Part shown: positions 32,859 to 41,312 of the stretch, in pieces
Layout: each line of letters starts with the position of its first letter
Numbering within the stretch: the stretch's first letter is position 1
Assembly (NCBI GenBank): GCA_964492595.1
Contig: CAZBKY010000003.1
Location: 1-41,312, forward strand
Source of the DNA: CAYNFP01 sp964492595
GTDB lineage: Bacteria; Bacillota_I; Bacilli_A; RF39; UBA660
Direction: 5' to 3'
Length of the DNA: 41,312 nucleotides
Notes under the pieces: model-generated
What the model saw: the letters and a program-made list of their open reading frames with translations, nothing else
Told to the model about the DNA's origin: nothing
The model's database searches: none
Program-made: the position numbers and the translations under genes

Positions 32859-34754
32859 CTATTTTTTATTATGTTTTTCATTCCATCTTATATCAATAAT
32901 TCTTTTATCATTTAAATTTATATTTTGGCAGTTCTTTGAATGGACCATTATCCCGCTGCTTTTTGTAACATAACCCACTATTTCCTCTCCATGGGTGGGA
33001 TTACAACAAGAAGCAATAGAAGAAGGTATGTTTGATTTTCCATTTACAAGAATGTTGTTTGAAGGAGAACTTTTTGTATCTTTTAATACTTTAGTTTTTT
33101 CTTTCTTTGGAATGATTTTGTTTAAAATAGTTGAAGGAAAATATTTTAAAACTGAAATATTAAAATATAAGTCATCAATATTTTCTAACTTTAATTCTTT
33201 TAATAATTCATTTATGTTTTTATCTTTTAAAATAACCTCTATATTAAGATTTCTTTTTTTAATCTCATTTTCAAGCATACATTTGCCTGAAGCAATCATT
33301 TTATCTTTTTCTTTTTTATAAAAATATGATCTTATTCTTCCTCTTGCCTGTTCTGTTTTAACAAATTTCAACCAATTTTTACTTGGAGAGGCTCCTTTTT
33401 TAGTATTTATTTTTACTATATCCCCATCTTCAAGCTTATAATCTAGTTTAACTATTTTATTATTAACTAAAACACTTGCAACACTATTACCAACCTCTGA
33501 ATGTATTTTGTAGGCAAAATCTATTGGAGTTGAGCCTGAAGGCAGTTCAATAACATCACCAAGAGGAGTAAATACATAAATCTCTCCTGCTTTTAATTCG
33601 TTATTTATATTTTTAAAAAAATCTACACTGTCATTTATATCTTTAGATTCAATTAAAGCTCTAAAAGACTCGAGTCTCATTTCCATATTATTTTTTACTT
33701 TTCCATCTGATTTTTCTTTATATGACCAGTGCGATGCTACTCCAGTTTCTGCGATTGCATTCATATCATAAGTTCTTACTTGAAATTCATATATTCTACT
33801 ATTTATGCCAAAAACAGTAGTATGCAAACTCTGATACATATTTGATTTCGGATTAGCAATAAAATCTTTAAATCTTTTGGGAATAAAACGATATTTTGAA
33901 TGAATCAGTCCAATAACCAGATAACACTCTTCTATTTTATTAACAAGTATTCTTATTCCAAGTAAATCATAAATGTCTTCCCATTTTTTTCCTGCATGAA
34001 TTTTATTAAATATTCCTCTAACACTTTTTACTCTACTTGTTATATCAAATTTTATATTATGTGAATTTAATATTTCTATAAATTCCATCTTCATAGAATT
34101 TAAATCTTTTTCGAGCTCATTTTTTGAAGTATTAATTTTGTTTAATATTTCTGCATATTCTTCTGGATATGTGTATTTTAAGCAAAAATCCTCTAGTTCA
34201 CTCATTATTTTTTTGACACCTAGTCTATGAGCAATAGGTACTAAAATATTCATTGTTTCATCAATTATTTCTTTTTGATGCTCACTACTATGAACATAAA
34301 TTGTTTTTATATTATGAAGACGATTTGCAAATGTTATAAAAAGTGCTTTGGGATTTTCTGATAAACCCACAATAATCCTTCTATACCTTTGTGCATTATT
34401 GCCTTTATTAAATGTTCTTTTTAAACTGCTTATTTTTGAATAGCTCTGTAAAATTACAGCAATTTCTTCTCCAAAACAATTTTCTATTTCTTCAAATGTC
34501 ATTTTTTCAAGTATAATCGCTTCATGAAGTAATGCAGAGCCAATAGTTGCAGGATCCATTTTTAATTCTGATAAAATGTAAGCTACTGTGATAGGATGAT
34601 GAATATAATCCTCCCCTGTTTCTCTTTTCATATTTTCATAAATCTTAAGAGAGGATTTATAATATTTATCAATTAAATTTAAAGCCCCTTCATCCATGTA
34701 TGTTTTTAATGAGTTTACTAAGTCATTATATGAAATTATGTTTGAATTTTTCAA
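32859..34754 (-). CDS. rel: Rel-type (p)ppGpp synthetase with degenerate hydrolase domain
   Basis: 631 residues in the order HD hydrolase (~1-195), synthetase (~215-370), TGS (~395-455), helical and zinc-finger regions (CC at ASCCNPTHGEE); the usual C-terminal ACT domain is absent. The synthetase looks intact: SRVKS, RFKDFIANPKSNMYQSLH and EFQVRT. Residue numbers match those I recall for Rel of Streptococcus equisimilis: R44, H53, H77, N148 and T151 are kept, but D78 is Glu, E81 Ile, D82 Leu and D144 Asn. The hydrolase should therefore be weak or dead, although the synthetase motif RFKD is that of bifunctional Rel. secDF ends 14 bases upstream. Confidence 0.92.
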   Translation of the reverse strand: MKNSNIISYNDLVNSLKTYMDEGALNLIDKYYKSSLKIYENMKRETGEDYIHHPITVAYILSELKMDPATIGSALLHEAIILEKMTFEEIENCFGEEIAVILQSYSKISSLKRTFNKGNNAQRYRRIIVGLSENPKALFITFANRLHNIKTIYVHSSEHQKEIIDETMNILVPIAHRLGVKKIMSELEDFCLKYTYPEEYAEILNKINTSKNELEKDLNSMKMEFIEILNSHNIKFDITSRVKSVRGIFNKIHAGKKWEDIYDLLGIRILVNKIEECYLVIGLIHSKYRFIPKRFKDFIANPKSNMYQSLHTTVFGINSRIYEFQVRTYDMNAIAETGVASHWSYKEKSDGKVKNNMEMRLESFRALIESKDINDSVDFFKNINNELKAGEIYVFTPLGDVIELPSGSTPIDFAYKIHSEVGNSVASVLVNNKIVKLDYKLEDGDIVKINTKKGASPSKNWLKFVKTEQARGRIRSYFYKKEKDKMIASGKCMLENEIKKRNLNIEVILKDKNINELLKELKLENIDDLYFNISVLKYFPSTILNKIIPKKEKTKVLKDTKSSPSNNILVNGKSNIPSSIASCCNPTHGEEIVGYVTKSSGIMVHSKNCQNINLNDKRIIDIRWNEKHNKK

Positions 34755-34768
34755 AGAAAACCACTCCT

Positions 34769-36991
34769 TTATGAATTTATTCCCTTAATATTTAATTCTT
34801 CCAATTCTTTACTTCCCTTTTTATCTTCTTTCTTCTTTCCAATATTTTTAATTTCTAATATTCTCCATAGATTAGGTGCGAAAATGATTGTAGAAATACA
34901 CCCTCCAATTAATCCTATTAAAATGGCAATATTAAATGTATATATCCCATTAACTCCCATGAAAATTAATGTGAGTACTGATATTATAGTAGTAATTGTA
35001 GTAAATATATTTCTTGATAGTACATCATTCATACTTTCATTCATCAAAATTTTTAAATCTTCTTCATCTTTTATTTTATTATTAAACATCAGTTTTTTAT
35101 TTTCTCTTATTCTATCAAATACAACTATAGTGTCATTTATAGAGTATCCAATAATTGTAAGCAAAGCCGCGACTACTATAAAATTAAATTCTATTTTGAA
35201 TATTATAAATATTATCATAATCATTAAAACATCATGAAATAAAGCTGCGATACCAGATATTCCAAAATTAAAGTTAAACCTAATTGCAACATAAATGATT
35301 ATTGCAATAAATGATAATAAAAGGCTGTAAATGGCATTTTTAGTTAAATTTTTAACTACCATAGTACTTATTTCATTTATTGAAGTATTTATTCCTAAAT
35401 TATTAAATTCCTGAGTTATAATCTCGGTATCTTTTTCAGTTAATATTTTGTTTAATTTAATATATCCTTCTTTAGTACTTCCCGCATAATTAGAATACTC
35501 TTCTATATCATAATTTTCCAAAATAGGTAATATTTTCTCATATTCTATTTTTTTATCACTTATCATATTTATACTTGTCCCACCAGTAAAATCCACTCCA
35601 AAGTTAATTTTATTTATAAATGTAAAAGCAAGTCCTGTTAATAGTATTAATATAAATGCTCCTAGGGCATATTTGTTTATTTTTACATAATCATAATTTG
35701 GTTTTTTTATCATTCTACCAAAAAATGATGATGGCTTATCTTTAAATATACCAGATGATGCGGCTTTTTTAATTAAAGATGCATTAATTATAACCATTGA
35801 TATAACAGTTACGATAATTGATACTATAAGCATAGTTGCAAAACCTCTAATTGTGCTTTCTCCAAATATATATAAAATTAATGCAACTATAAATGTAGTA
35901 ATATTAGCATCTATTATTGCAGATAAACTCATCTTGCTTCCTTTTTTTACAGCTTCTTTCAAATCTTTATTATAAACATCCTTTATTCTCTCAATTGATA
36001 TAATTGATGAATCGATTGCCATACCAATACCAAGAATTAATGCAGCTATACCAGGGAGTGTAAGCACACCACCTATTCCATTAAATATAAGGAACGTTAA
36101 AAGAGAATATATAATCAGTGATACACTGGTTATTAAACCGCAAAACCTGTATTTATATATCAAGATAAGAGATATAATACCAATTGTAATTAAACCTGCG
36201 ATACCGCATTTTTCAATAGTTTTATGCCCAAAAGATGCAGATACTGAATGTGGGGTTGAATATTCACTAAGTCTAGTGGGCAGGCTTCCTGAATTTATTA
36301 AATCCACTAGTCTTTCTACTTTTTCTTTAGTAAAGTTTCCTTGAATTATAACCTCTGAACTGTTTAATCCTTCTTCTACATAAGCGGCTGATAAACATTT
36401 GCTATTACTTTCATTACCGCAAGTTGAAGCCTCGTTTGTAAAACTGTTCTCGCTTTCATCAAAATCCAGCCATATTACTATTCTATTATCTGATGTTTTA
36501 CTTATAGATTTAGTTACTTTATAAAATTGTGAAGTATCTTTGATATTCAATTTTACAATCGGTTTTAAAGTCTGTGGATTTGTATCAACAGATGCTCCAT
36601 TTTTACCAAGTATTTCTGAAGTCATTAAAAGATTATCGTTTGTATCTCTAAATGACAACAGTCCAATAGTGCTAATCATTTCCTTTGCTTCAGTGGCATC
36701 TTTAACTCCGGGGAGTTGTATTCTAAGAGTGTTTTTACCCTCAATAGTAATAACGGGTTCACTAACTCCCAAAGTATCTATTCTATTTACAATTGCTTTA
36801 TAAGTGTTGTTTAAATCCTCTTCAGTAAGAATTTTATCATCAGTGTTTAATGGGAAGATTTTATAAAGTATTTCAAAACCTCCCTGAAGATCAAGACCAA
36901 ATTTAATACTTTTAATTGTAGGAATAAAAAGTATTACAGTAGATATTAATAATACTGATAGAACAATTATAAATTTAACACTTTTTCTCAT
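34769..36991 (-). CDS. secDF: Fused protein-export protein SecDF
   Basis: Uses the proton gradient to pull exported proteins through SecYEG. 740 residues with SecD and SecF joined, as in Bacilli; 12 membrane helices expected. SecD half: IKFGLDLQGGFEI, the P1 outer domain and GMAIDSSIISIERIKD. SecF half: INFGVDFTGGTSINM and YSINDTIVVFDRIREN with the conserved Asp. Its start overlaps the comN-like stop by 4 bases. Confidence 0.97.
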   Translation of the reverse strand: MRKSVKFIIVLSVLLISTVILFIPTIKSIKFGLDLQGGFEILYKIFPLNTDDKILTEEDLNNTYKAIVNRIDTLGVSEPVITIEGKNTLRIQLPGVKDATEAKEMISTIGLLSFRDTNDNLLMTSEILGKNGASVDTNPQTLKPIVKLNIKDTSQFYKVTKSISKTSDNRIVIWLDFDESENSFTNEASTCGNESNSKCLSAAYVEEGLNSSEVIIQGNFTKEKVERLVDLINSGSLPTRLSEYSTPHSVSASFGHKTIEKCGIAGLITIGIISLILIYKYRFCGLITSVSLIIYSLLTFLIFNGIGGVLTLPGIAALILGIGMAIDSSIISIERIKDVYNKDLKEAVKKGSKMSLSAIIDANITTFIVALILYIFGESTIRGFATMLIVSIIVTVISMVIINASLIKKAASSGIFKDKPSSFFGRMIKKPNYDYVKINKYALGAFILILLTGLAFTFINKINFGVDFTGGTSINMISDKKIEYEKILPILENYDIEEYSNYAGSTKEGYIKLNKILTEKDTEIITQEFNNLGINTSINEISTMVVKNLTKNAIYSLLLSFIAIIIYVAIRFNFNFGISGIAALFHDVLMIMIIFIIFKIEFNFIVVAALLTIIGYSINDTIVVFDRIRENKKLMFNNKIKDEEDLKILMNESMNDVLSRNIFTTITTIISVLTLIFMGVNGIYTFNIAILIGLIGGCISTIIFAPNLWRILEIKNIGKKKEDKKGSKELEELNIKGINS

Positions 36992-37290
36992 AATAAATCA
37001 TCATCCTTAATCTGTACTTCCCTTTGTGTAGTTTTTAAGATATTCATAACATATGATGTAATCAAATTATCTTCTAAATTTAATATATCACTTGTCATTT
37101 CTGCTAAAGAAAGATTTTTTTTAGTATTCCAGGTGTTTTCAAGCAAATAATTCCATATATCTTCTTCTTTTATATAGTCTTTTCCTCTTCTTTTAAGCTC
37201 AATTTTTTTAGAATATAAAGCGGGTTTTAATCTTTTATATAATTCTTCTAATGTTTTAAATTCAATATCTTTATTCACTATATTCACCAT
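36988..37290 (-). CDS. ComN-like post-transcriptional regulator
   Basis: About 100 residues. The segment KRRGKDYIKEEDIWNYLLEN then LSLAEMTSDILNL resembles the ComN (YrzD) family, which in Bacillus subtilis affects comE mRNA and lies next to secDF, as here. Start set at the ATG at 37290; GTG codons lie on both sides. It overlaps the end of proS by 20 bases and secDF by 4, so all three are coupled. The presence of a pilin and a pilus ATPase nearby would fit a link to competence, but that is inference. Confidence 0.7.
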   Translation of the reverse strand: MVNIVNKDIEFKTLEELYKRLKPALYSKKIELKRRGKDYIKEEDIWNYLLENTWNTKKNLSLAEMTSDILNLEDNLITSYVMNILKTTQREVQIKDDDLL

Positions 37291-38980
37291 ATTCACTAGA
37301 TTTTTCTTTTATTTTTTCTATACATTCACTTACAGTTAAATTATAGGATTCATTGCTGTTTCTATTTTTATATTCAACTATGCCTTCATTTATTTTACTT
37401 CCAATAATTATTCTAATTGGAAGCCCTATTAAGTCCATATCATTAAATTTTATTCCGGCTCTTTCATCTCTGTCATCAATTAATGCTTCAATACCAAGAG
37501 CATTAAGTTTATCATAAAGTTCATATCCAATATTCAGCTCTTCTTCATTCTTAGAATTAATAACTACAATGCCCACTTTATAAGGTGCGATCTCATAAGG
37601 CCAGATTATGCCTTTTTCATCATGGTGCTCCTCAACGATTGCTGCGATACATCTGCCAAGTCCTATTCCATAGCAGCCCATATATACAGGGTTTAATTTT
37701 CCTGTCTCATCGGTGTATTTCAAATTTAGTTTTTCGCTATATTTAGTTCCTAGTTTAAATATATTTCCTACTTCAATACCTTTTTCAAATGATAATTCTT
37801 CTCCACATATCGGACATTTATCTCCTTCTTTAACAAAAACTAAATCAGCAAATTTAGCTACATTAAAATCTTTTAAATTAATATTTTTCAAATGAAAGTT
37901 ATCTTTATTTGCGCCAGCAACACCATTTTTTATATATTTTATTTTATTATCTGCATATATTTTAAGTTTGGATGAAACCGGGCCTATAAAACCTTTAATA
38001 AGTCCCAACTTTTTTATATCATCTTCATTTGCAATTTCAACTGTATTACATTTAACAACTTTTTTTAACTTTATTTCGTTTAATTCATCATTTCCTAAAA
38101 TTAATGCTAGGATGAAATCATTGTCTGCTTTATACACCAAAGTTTTTATAAATTTATCGGGGTATGTATTCATAAAAGATGATACTTCATTAATCTTTTT
38201 CATATCGGGAGTATAAACTTCTTCAATATTTTCCTCTTTTTCAACACTTTCTTTTATGTCACTTTTAGAATAAGCAATATCAATATTTGATGTGTATGAG
38301 CATTTGGTACAAAATACAAGTTTATCTTCACCAATAGGCGTTATGGCTTGAAATTCCTCTGATAATAAGCCTCCCATCGCCCCTGTATCTGATTCAACTA
38401 CTATATATCTGATTTTCATTCTTTTTAGAATATTTTTATAGGCTTCATACATATTTTTATAGCTTAAATCTAAACCAAGTTCATCTCTGTCAAAAGAATA
38501 AGCATCTTTCATTATAAATTCTCTTGCCCTAATCAACCCGCCCCTGGGTCTTGGTTCATCTCTGAATTTATCTCCAAATTGATAAATATTAAAATGTAAA
38601 TCCTTATAACTTTTTATATGAAAAGAAGCTGCTTGAGTAAATAATTCTTCATGAGTTGGGCCTAAACAGTAATTTTTATCAAATCTATCTTTAAAGGAAA
38701 ACATATCTTTTCCAAATTTTTCTCTTCTTCCACTTTGAATATAAACATCCTCCTGGATTAAAGAGGGCATCAGTAATTCTTTCGCACCTTTGGCATTCAT
38801 CTCTTCTCTTATTATTTTTTTAATATTTTCCAAGACTTTGTATCCTAAAGGTAAAAACATGTAAACTCCTGAGGAGGTTTTTCTTATCATTGCACTTCTG
38901 GTAAGCAAATTTCCACTTATGCTGTCTTCATCTTTTATACTCTCTTTTATTGTATAAAAATAATTATTTTTCAATTTCAT
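37271..38980 (-). CDS. proS: Prolyl-tRNA synthetase (bacterial type with editing insert)
   Basis: Charges tRNA-Pro. About 569 residues, normal for the bacterial type. Class II motif 1 region FLPLGYKVLENI, motif 2 FRDEPRPRGGLIRAREFIMKD (split by its loop), and motif 3 CYGIGLGRCIAAIVEEHHD (with its Arg) are present; the INS editing domain lies at about 235-385. The ATG at 38980 has GAGGATA before it; the frame stays open to 39004 but those codons overlap the pilin gene. Confidence 0.96.
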   Translation of the reverse strand: MKLKNNYFYTIKESIKDEDSISGNLLTRSAMIRKTSSGVYMFLPLGYKVLENIKKIIREEMNAKGAKELLMPSLIQEDVYIQSGRREKFGKDMFSFKDRFDKNYCLGPTHEELFTQAASFHIKSYKDLHFNIYQFGDKFRDEPRPRGGLIRAREFIMKDAYSFDRDELGLDLSYKNMYEAYKNILKRMKIRYIVVESDTGAMGGLLSEEFQAITPIGEDKLVFCTKCSYTSNIDIAYSKSDIKESVEKEENIEEVYTPDMKKINEVSSFMNTYPDKFIKTLVYKADNDFILALILGNDELNEIKLKKVVKCNTVEIANEDDIKKLGLIKGFIGPVSSKLKIYADNKIKYIKNGVAGANKDNFHLKNINLKDFNVAKFADLVFVKEGDKCPICGEELSFEKGIEVGNIFKLGTKYSEKLNLKYTDETGKLNPVYMGCYGIGLGRCIAAIVEEHHDEKGIIWPYEIAPYKVGIVVINSKNEEELNIGYELYDKLNALGIEALIDDRDERAGIKFNDMDLIGLPIRIIIGSKINEGIVEYKNRNSNESYNLTVSECIEKIKEKSSEYGEYSE

Positions 38981-38988
38981 ATTATCCT

Positions 38989-39405
38989 CTATTCTTCTGA
39001 GCAAGTACTGCCTTTATATGCTGTATTTACCCCTGCATTAAACACTCCTGAACTCTCATACGAAATAATTTCTGAAATATATTTAACACATATGTAATTA
39101 TTATCGAGTTGTGTATTATCCAGAGGATTTTCCAAAGAATTTCTATTATTTTTATCGCCAGTAATATATCCCTCTTCAATTAAAAAACTAACTCTAATAC
39201 ATTTGCAAGTATTTTCATTTAGTAGATTCAGATTATCATTTCCCCATTCTTTAGCCCCCTCTTCAATATATACGATTTTATTTTCATAAAGCTTCTCAAG
39301 CATGTTAGCTCTTATTTTCATAATTGAAATAACTGTTAAAGCAAGGAGTGCTCCGATTAATGTGATAGTTATAAGGATTTCAATTAATGTAAAACCTTTT
39401 TTCAT
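38989..39405 (-). CDS. Type IV pilin-like (ComGC-type) prepilin
   Basis: 138 residues with the class III signal KKGFTLIEILITITLIG: prepilin peptidase would cut after Gly4, methylate Phe, and leave a ~20-residue assembly helix with Glu5. The outer domain has four Cys (TCKC, YIC, STC), which may form two disulfides. It is the first gene of the proS-comN-secDF group and divergent from a pilus ATPase gene, so the pair probably serves a DNA-uptake or type IV pilus system whose other parts lie outside the window. Confidence 0.88.
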   Translation of the reverse strand: MKKGFTLIEILITITLIGALLALTVISIMKIRANMLEKLYENKIVYIEEGAKEWGNDNLNLLNENTCKCIRVSFLIEEGYITGDKNNRNSLENPLDNTQLDNNYICVKYISEIISYESSGVFNAGVNTAYKGSTCSEE

Positions 39406-39431
39406 CTTTTCACCAACCTTTTTTCAATAAA

Positions 39432-39440
39432 ATTATATCA
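39432..39440 (-). promoter_or_regulatory. Extended -10 promoter of the pilin gene
   Basis: On the minus strand TGATATAAT, an extended -10 element 26 bases before the ATG; the -35 is poor. Confidence 0.55.
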
Positions 39441-39465
39441 TGATTAAAAGTAAAACGAAAGCATA

Positions 39466-39494
39466 TTGAAATAATATTTATAATAATATATAAT
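39466..39494 (+). promoter_or_regulatory. Promoter of the pilus ATPase gene
   Basis: TTGAAA (39466-39471), 17-bp spacer, TATAAT (39489-39494); divergent from the pilin promoter. Confidence 0.7.
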
Positions 39495-39525
39495 AATATA
39501 TAGAATAAGAAGGGACAATTTAAGT

Positions 39526-40848
39526 ATGAAGCAATTTGATTTTGAAAAGATTCCTATTGTTGAAATTGCAAATGAAATAATAATGGATGCGGTTAATAAA
39601 AATGCTTCAGATATTCATTTTGATCCCACAAAGGAAAACTTACGTTTAAGAATAAGAGTTGATGGTGAATTATTTGACTATGGTATTATACAAAAAAAAT
39701 ATCAAAAAAATATGATAAGTCGTTTAAAAATGATAGCTGGCATGAATATTATGGAAACAAGACTTCCTCAGGATGGAGCTATTAAGGGGAAAATTGGAGA
39801 GAATATGCTGGATCTTCGTGTTTCTGCATTACCAACTAATAATGGAGAAAAAATAGTTGTTCGTATACTTGATTATTCTCAAAGTTTAAAAGGATTGGAA
39901 ACTCTTGGATTCAGCGAAAAAAGTTTAGAAAAAATAAATAAAATGATAAAAGTCCCAAATGGAATTATACTGGTTACTGGTGCGACAGGTACTGGAAAAA
40001 GTACAACAGTCTATTCAATACTTCAAAAATTAAATACTGAAAATGTAAATATTATAACTGTTGAAGATCCTATTGAAATGGATATTAAAGGTATAAATCA
40101 AGTACAGGTTATGTCTGAGATTGGTCTTACATTCGAACAAGTTTTAAGAAGTGTTTTAAGACAAGATCCTAATATTATAATGATTGGGGAAATTCGTGAT
40201 GCAGAAACCGCAAGAATGGCTGTAAGGGCAAGTATTACCGGGCATTTAGTTTTGTCTACTATTCATACTAACAATTCTTTAAACACAATTGAAAGATTAA
40301 CCGATATGGATATAGAAAGATATTTATTGGGTAGTGCCTTAACGGGTATTATATCTCAAAGACTTGCAAGAAAAATATGTCCGAAATGTTCTATAAAATC
40401 TATGACTACTCCTTATGAAAAGGAGGTTTTTATGAAGGTTTTAGGGACTAGCATAAATGAAATTTATCATCCAAATCCAGCGGGATGTCCTTTATGTTCT
40501 CATGGATATAGAGGAAGACTTGCTATACTTGAAGTGCTTAGAATAAGTGACCAGATTAAAGATGCTATAATTAATTCTTTGCCTAAAACTGAATTAAGAA
40601 AATTAGTCTATACTGGTGATGTTATTACTTTATTGCAAGATGGTTTAGAGAAAGTTGTTGAGGGTAAAACTTCATTTGAAGAGATATTAAAAATAATAGA
40701 TCTTGAAAATGATTTAACAAATTATAGTGAATTTAATTTAAAAGCAAATTTAGCTTTGTCTAATTTAAATAATAAAAAGGATGAAGACACACTTGAAAAA
40801 GAAATTACTATTGATGCTCCGGAAGTAATAGAAATATTAGATTTTTAA
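39526..40848 (+). CDS. GspE/PilB/ComGA-type secretion ATPase
   Basis: A hexameric cytoplasmic ATPase that drives pilin assembly. 440 residues, shorter than PilB (~560) because the N1 domain is missing, but longer than ComGA. The N2 domain has ASDIHFDP and RIRVDGE; Walker A GATGTGKST; Asp box VEDPIE; Walker B IIMIGEIRDAETARMAV; His box STIHTN. A tetra-Cys zinc site (CPKC...CPLC) is present, as in GspE/PilB. The last ~60 residues are acidic and extra. It is divergent from the pilin gene. Confidence 0.92.
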   Translation: MKQFDFEKIPIVEIANEIIMDAVNKNASDIHFDPTKENLRLRIRVDGELFDYGIIQKKYQKNMISRLKMIAGMNIMETRLPQDGAIKGKIGENMLDLRVSALPTNNGEKIVVRILDYSQSLKGLETLGFSEKSLEKINKMIKVPNGIILVTGATGTGKSTTVYSILQKLNTENVNIITVEDPIEMDIKGINQVQVMSEIGLTFEQVLRSVLRQDPNIIMIGEIRDAETARMAVRASITGHLVLSTIHTNNSLNTIERLTDMDIERYLLGSALTGIISQRLARKICPKCSIKSMTTPYEKEVFMKVLGTSINEIYHPNPAGCPLCSHGYRGRLAILEVLRISDQIKDAIINSLPKTELRKLVYTGDVITLLQDGLEKVVEGKTSFEEILKIIDLENDLTNYSEFNLKANLALSNLNNKKDEDTLEKEITIDAPEVIEILDF

Positions 40849-40888
40849 AAAGTGTAAACAGCCATTATGTTTTTTTATGGATTAAATA

Positions 40889-41312
40889 TTAGAATTTATC
40901 ATTCAAATAATTAAGTAAATTATTTAATATATCACTATCTCCAATTAAATTTATTGCAAAACATCTCTTACCTAAATCTTTGAAAGAAGAACCCGAGTGA
41001 TATAAGGTTTTTCTATCAAGAATTATAAATCTGTCATGAAAAGAGTCACTTTTGATTACTTCTATATTACTGTATTGCTTATTATATTTATTAACTGCTT
41101 CTTTATCAATTTCTTTACTGTATATTTTTATATTTACTTTTATATCTTTTATTAAATCAAATAATTTTTTTCCAACTTAATTGTCAATAATTATTATCTC
41201 TTCTTTTGCTTTAATTAATATATCTATCATAAGTGAATAAGCATCATATATCGCTCTTTCAAAAAATATATGATTATTAACAGATTTATCTAACTTAGAA
41301 AATACTTCATCA
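40889..41312 (-). pseudogene. ORF6N/RhuM-type protein C-terminal domain, with internal stop (partial)
   Basis: The frame enters from the right edge and reads FFERAIYDAYSLMIDILIKA, then KEEIIIIDN, a TAA (41177-41179), and continues in the same frame VGKKLFDLI ... FHDRFIILDRKTLYHSGSS, FKDLGKRCFAINLI to the true stop at 40889. Such C-terminal domains, with an H-D-R-F-I-I-L-D core like phospholipase D repeats, occur in ORF6N or KilA-N-type phage and mobile-element proteins. The stop needs only one base change from Tyr (TAT or TAC). The N-terminal part is outside the window. Confidence 0.65.

Noticed and set aside
32995..33321. Plus-strand frame of 108 codons within rel
   Set aside because: Antisense shadow of the Rel coding region, with no ribosome site.
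1..41312. CRISPR array or insertion sequence
   Set aside because: No regularly spaced direct repeats, no Cas-like or transposase-like reading frames seen on either strand.

Overview
The window is AT-rich chromosomal DNA (roughly a quarter to a third G+C by eye) from a Gram-positive bacterium of the Bacilli type. Supporting signs are a T-box leader, CarD, a class B-like sortase, a fused SecDF, a ComN-like protein and a Rel-type (p)ppGpp enzyme. Shine-Dalgarno sites are strong and sigma-A-type promoters are often TTGACA/17 bp/TATAAT. TGA is used as a stop (for example the first ABC gene and the ZIP transporter), so the standard bacterial code applies. Several gene neighbourhoods match my memory of Bacillus subtilis: comN-secDF-rel-dtd, nusB-xseA-xseB-spoIVB with folD nearby, xerD-deoB, and a 6S-like RNA beside rarA. 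The species cannot be named. At least four decayed or frameshifted genes suggest ongoing gene loss.

Layout. 1-1.3 kb: tail of a MucBP surface protein facing a class B-like sortase. 1.3-4.7 kb: an unknown membrane protein, a T-box-controlled operon of a small coiled-coil protein and a ThrRS without a TGS domain, and an unknown 141-aa protein. 4.7-7.4 kb: tRNA-Ile2/Met (CAT), a structured leader followed by CarD and a free-standing RNA polymerase alpha-CTD-like protein, uppP, and tRNA-Leu (TAG). 7.5-12.5 kb: MarR regulator, a heterodimeric ABC exporter, and a frameshifted ogt. 12.5-17.1 kb: miaA, three small membrane or lipoproteins, a 6S-like RNA, rarA, and a small membrane protein beside a broken gene. 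17.1-20.2 kb: xerD, deoB, a 40-residue Arg/Ser-rich protamine-like peptide, and a ZIP transporter.

20.3-29.5 kb, mostly minus strand: a membrane protein and HTH regulator pair, mnmA, a SpoIIM-like protein, a methyltransferase, and the nusB-xseA-xseB / spoIVB-like / glyA-folD group. 29.6-32.3 kb: a 903-aa exported protein with a glycine-rich domain and four Cys repeats. 32.4-39.4 kb: a minus-strand set reading pilin, proS, comN, secDF, rel, dtd. 39.5-41.3 kb: a divergent GspE/PilB-type ATPase and the tail of a decayed ORF6N-type gene.

The genes form several functional sets. Translation and tRNA maturation: thrS, proS, miaA, mnmA, dtd and two tRNAs. One-carbon metabolism: glyA and folD. DNA maintenance: xseAB, rarA, xerD and the broken ogt. 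Envelope and export: secDF, uppP, sortase, the ABC pair, pilin and its ATPase. The points most worth a second look are the Rel enzyme with a ruined hydrolase site, the CarD/alpha-CTD module behind a hairpin-bearing leader, the protamine-like peptide, and the Cys-repeat surface protein.
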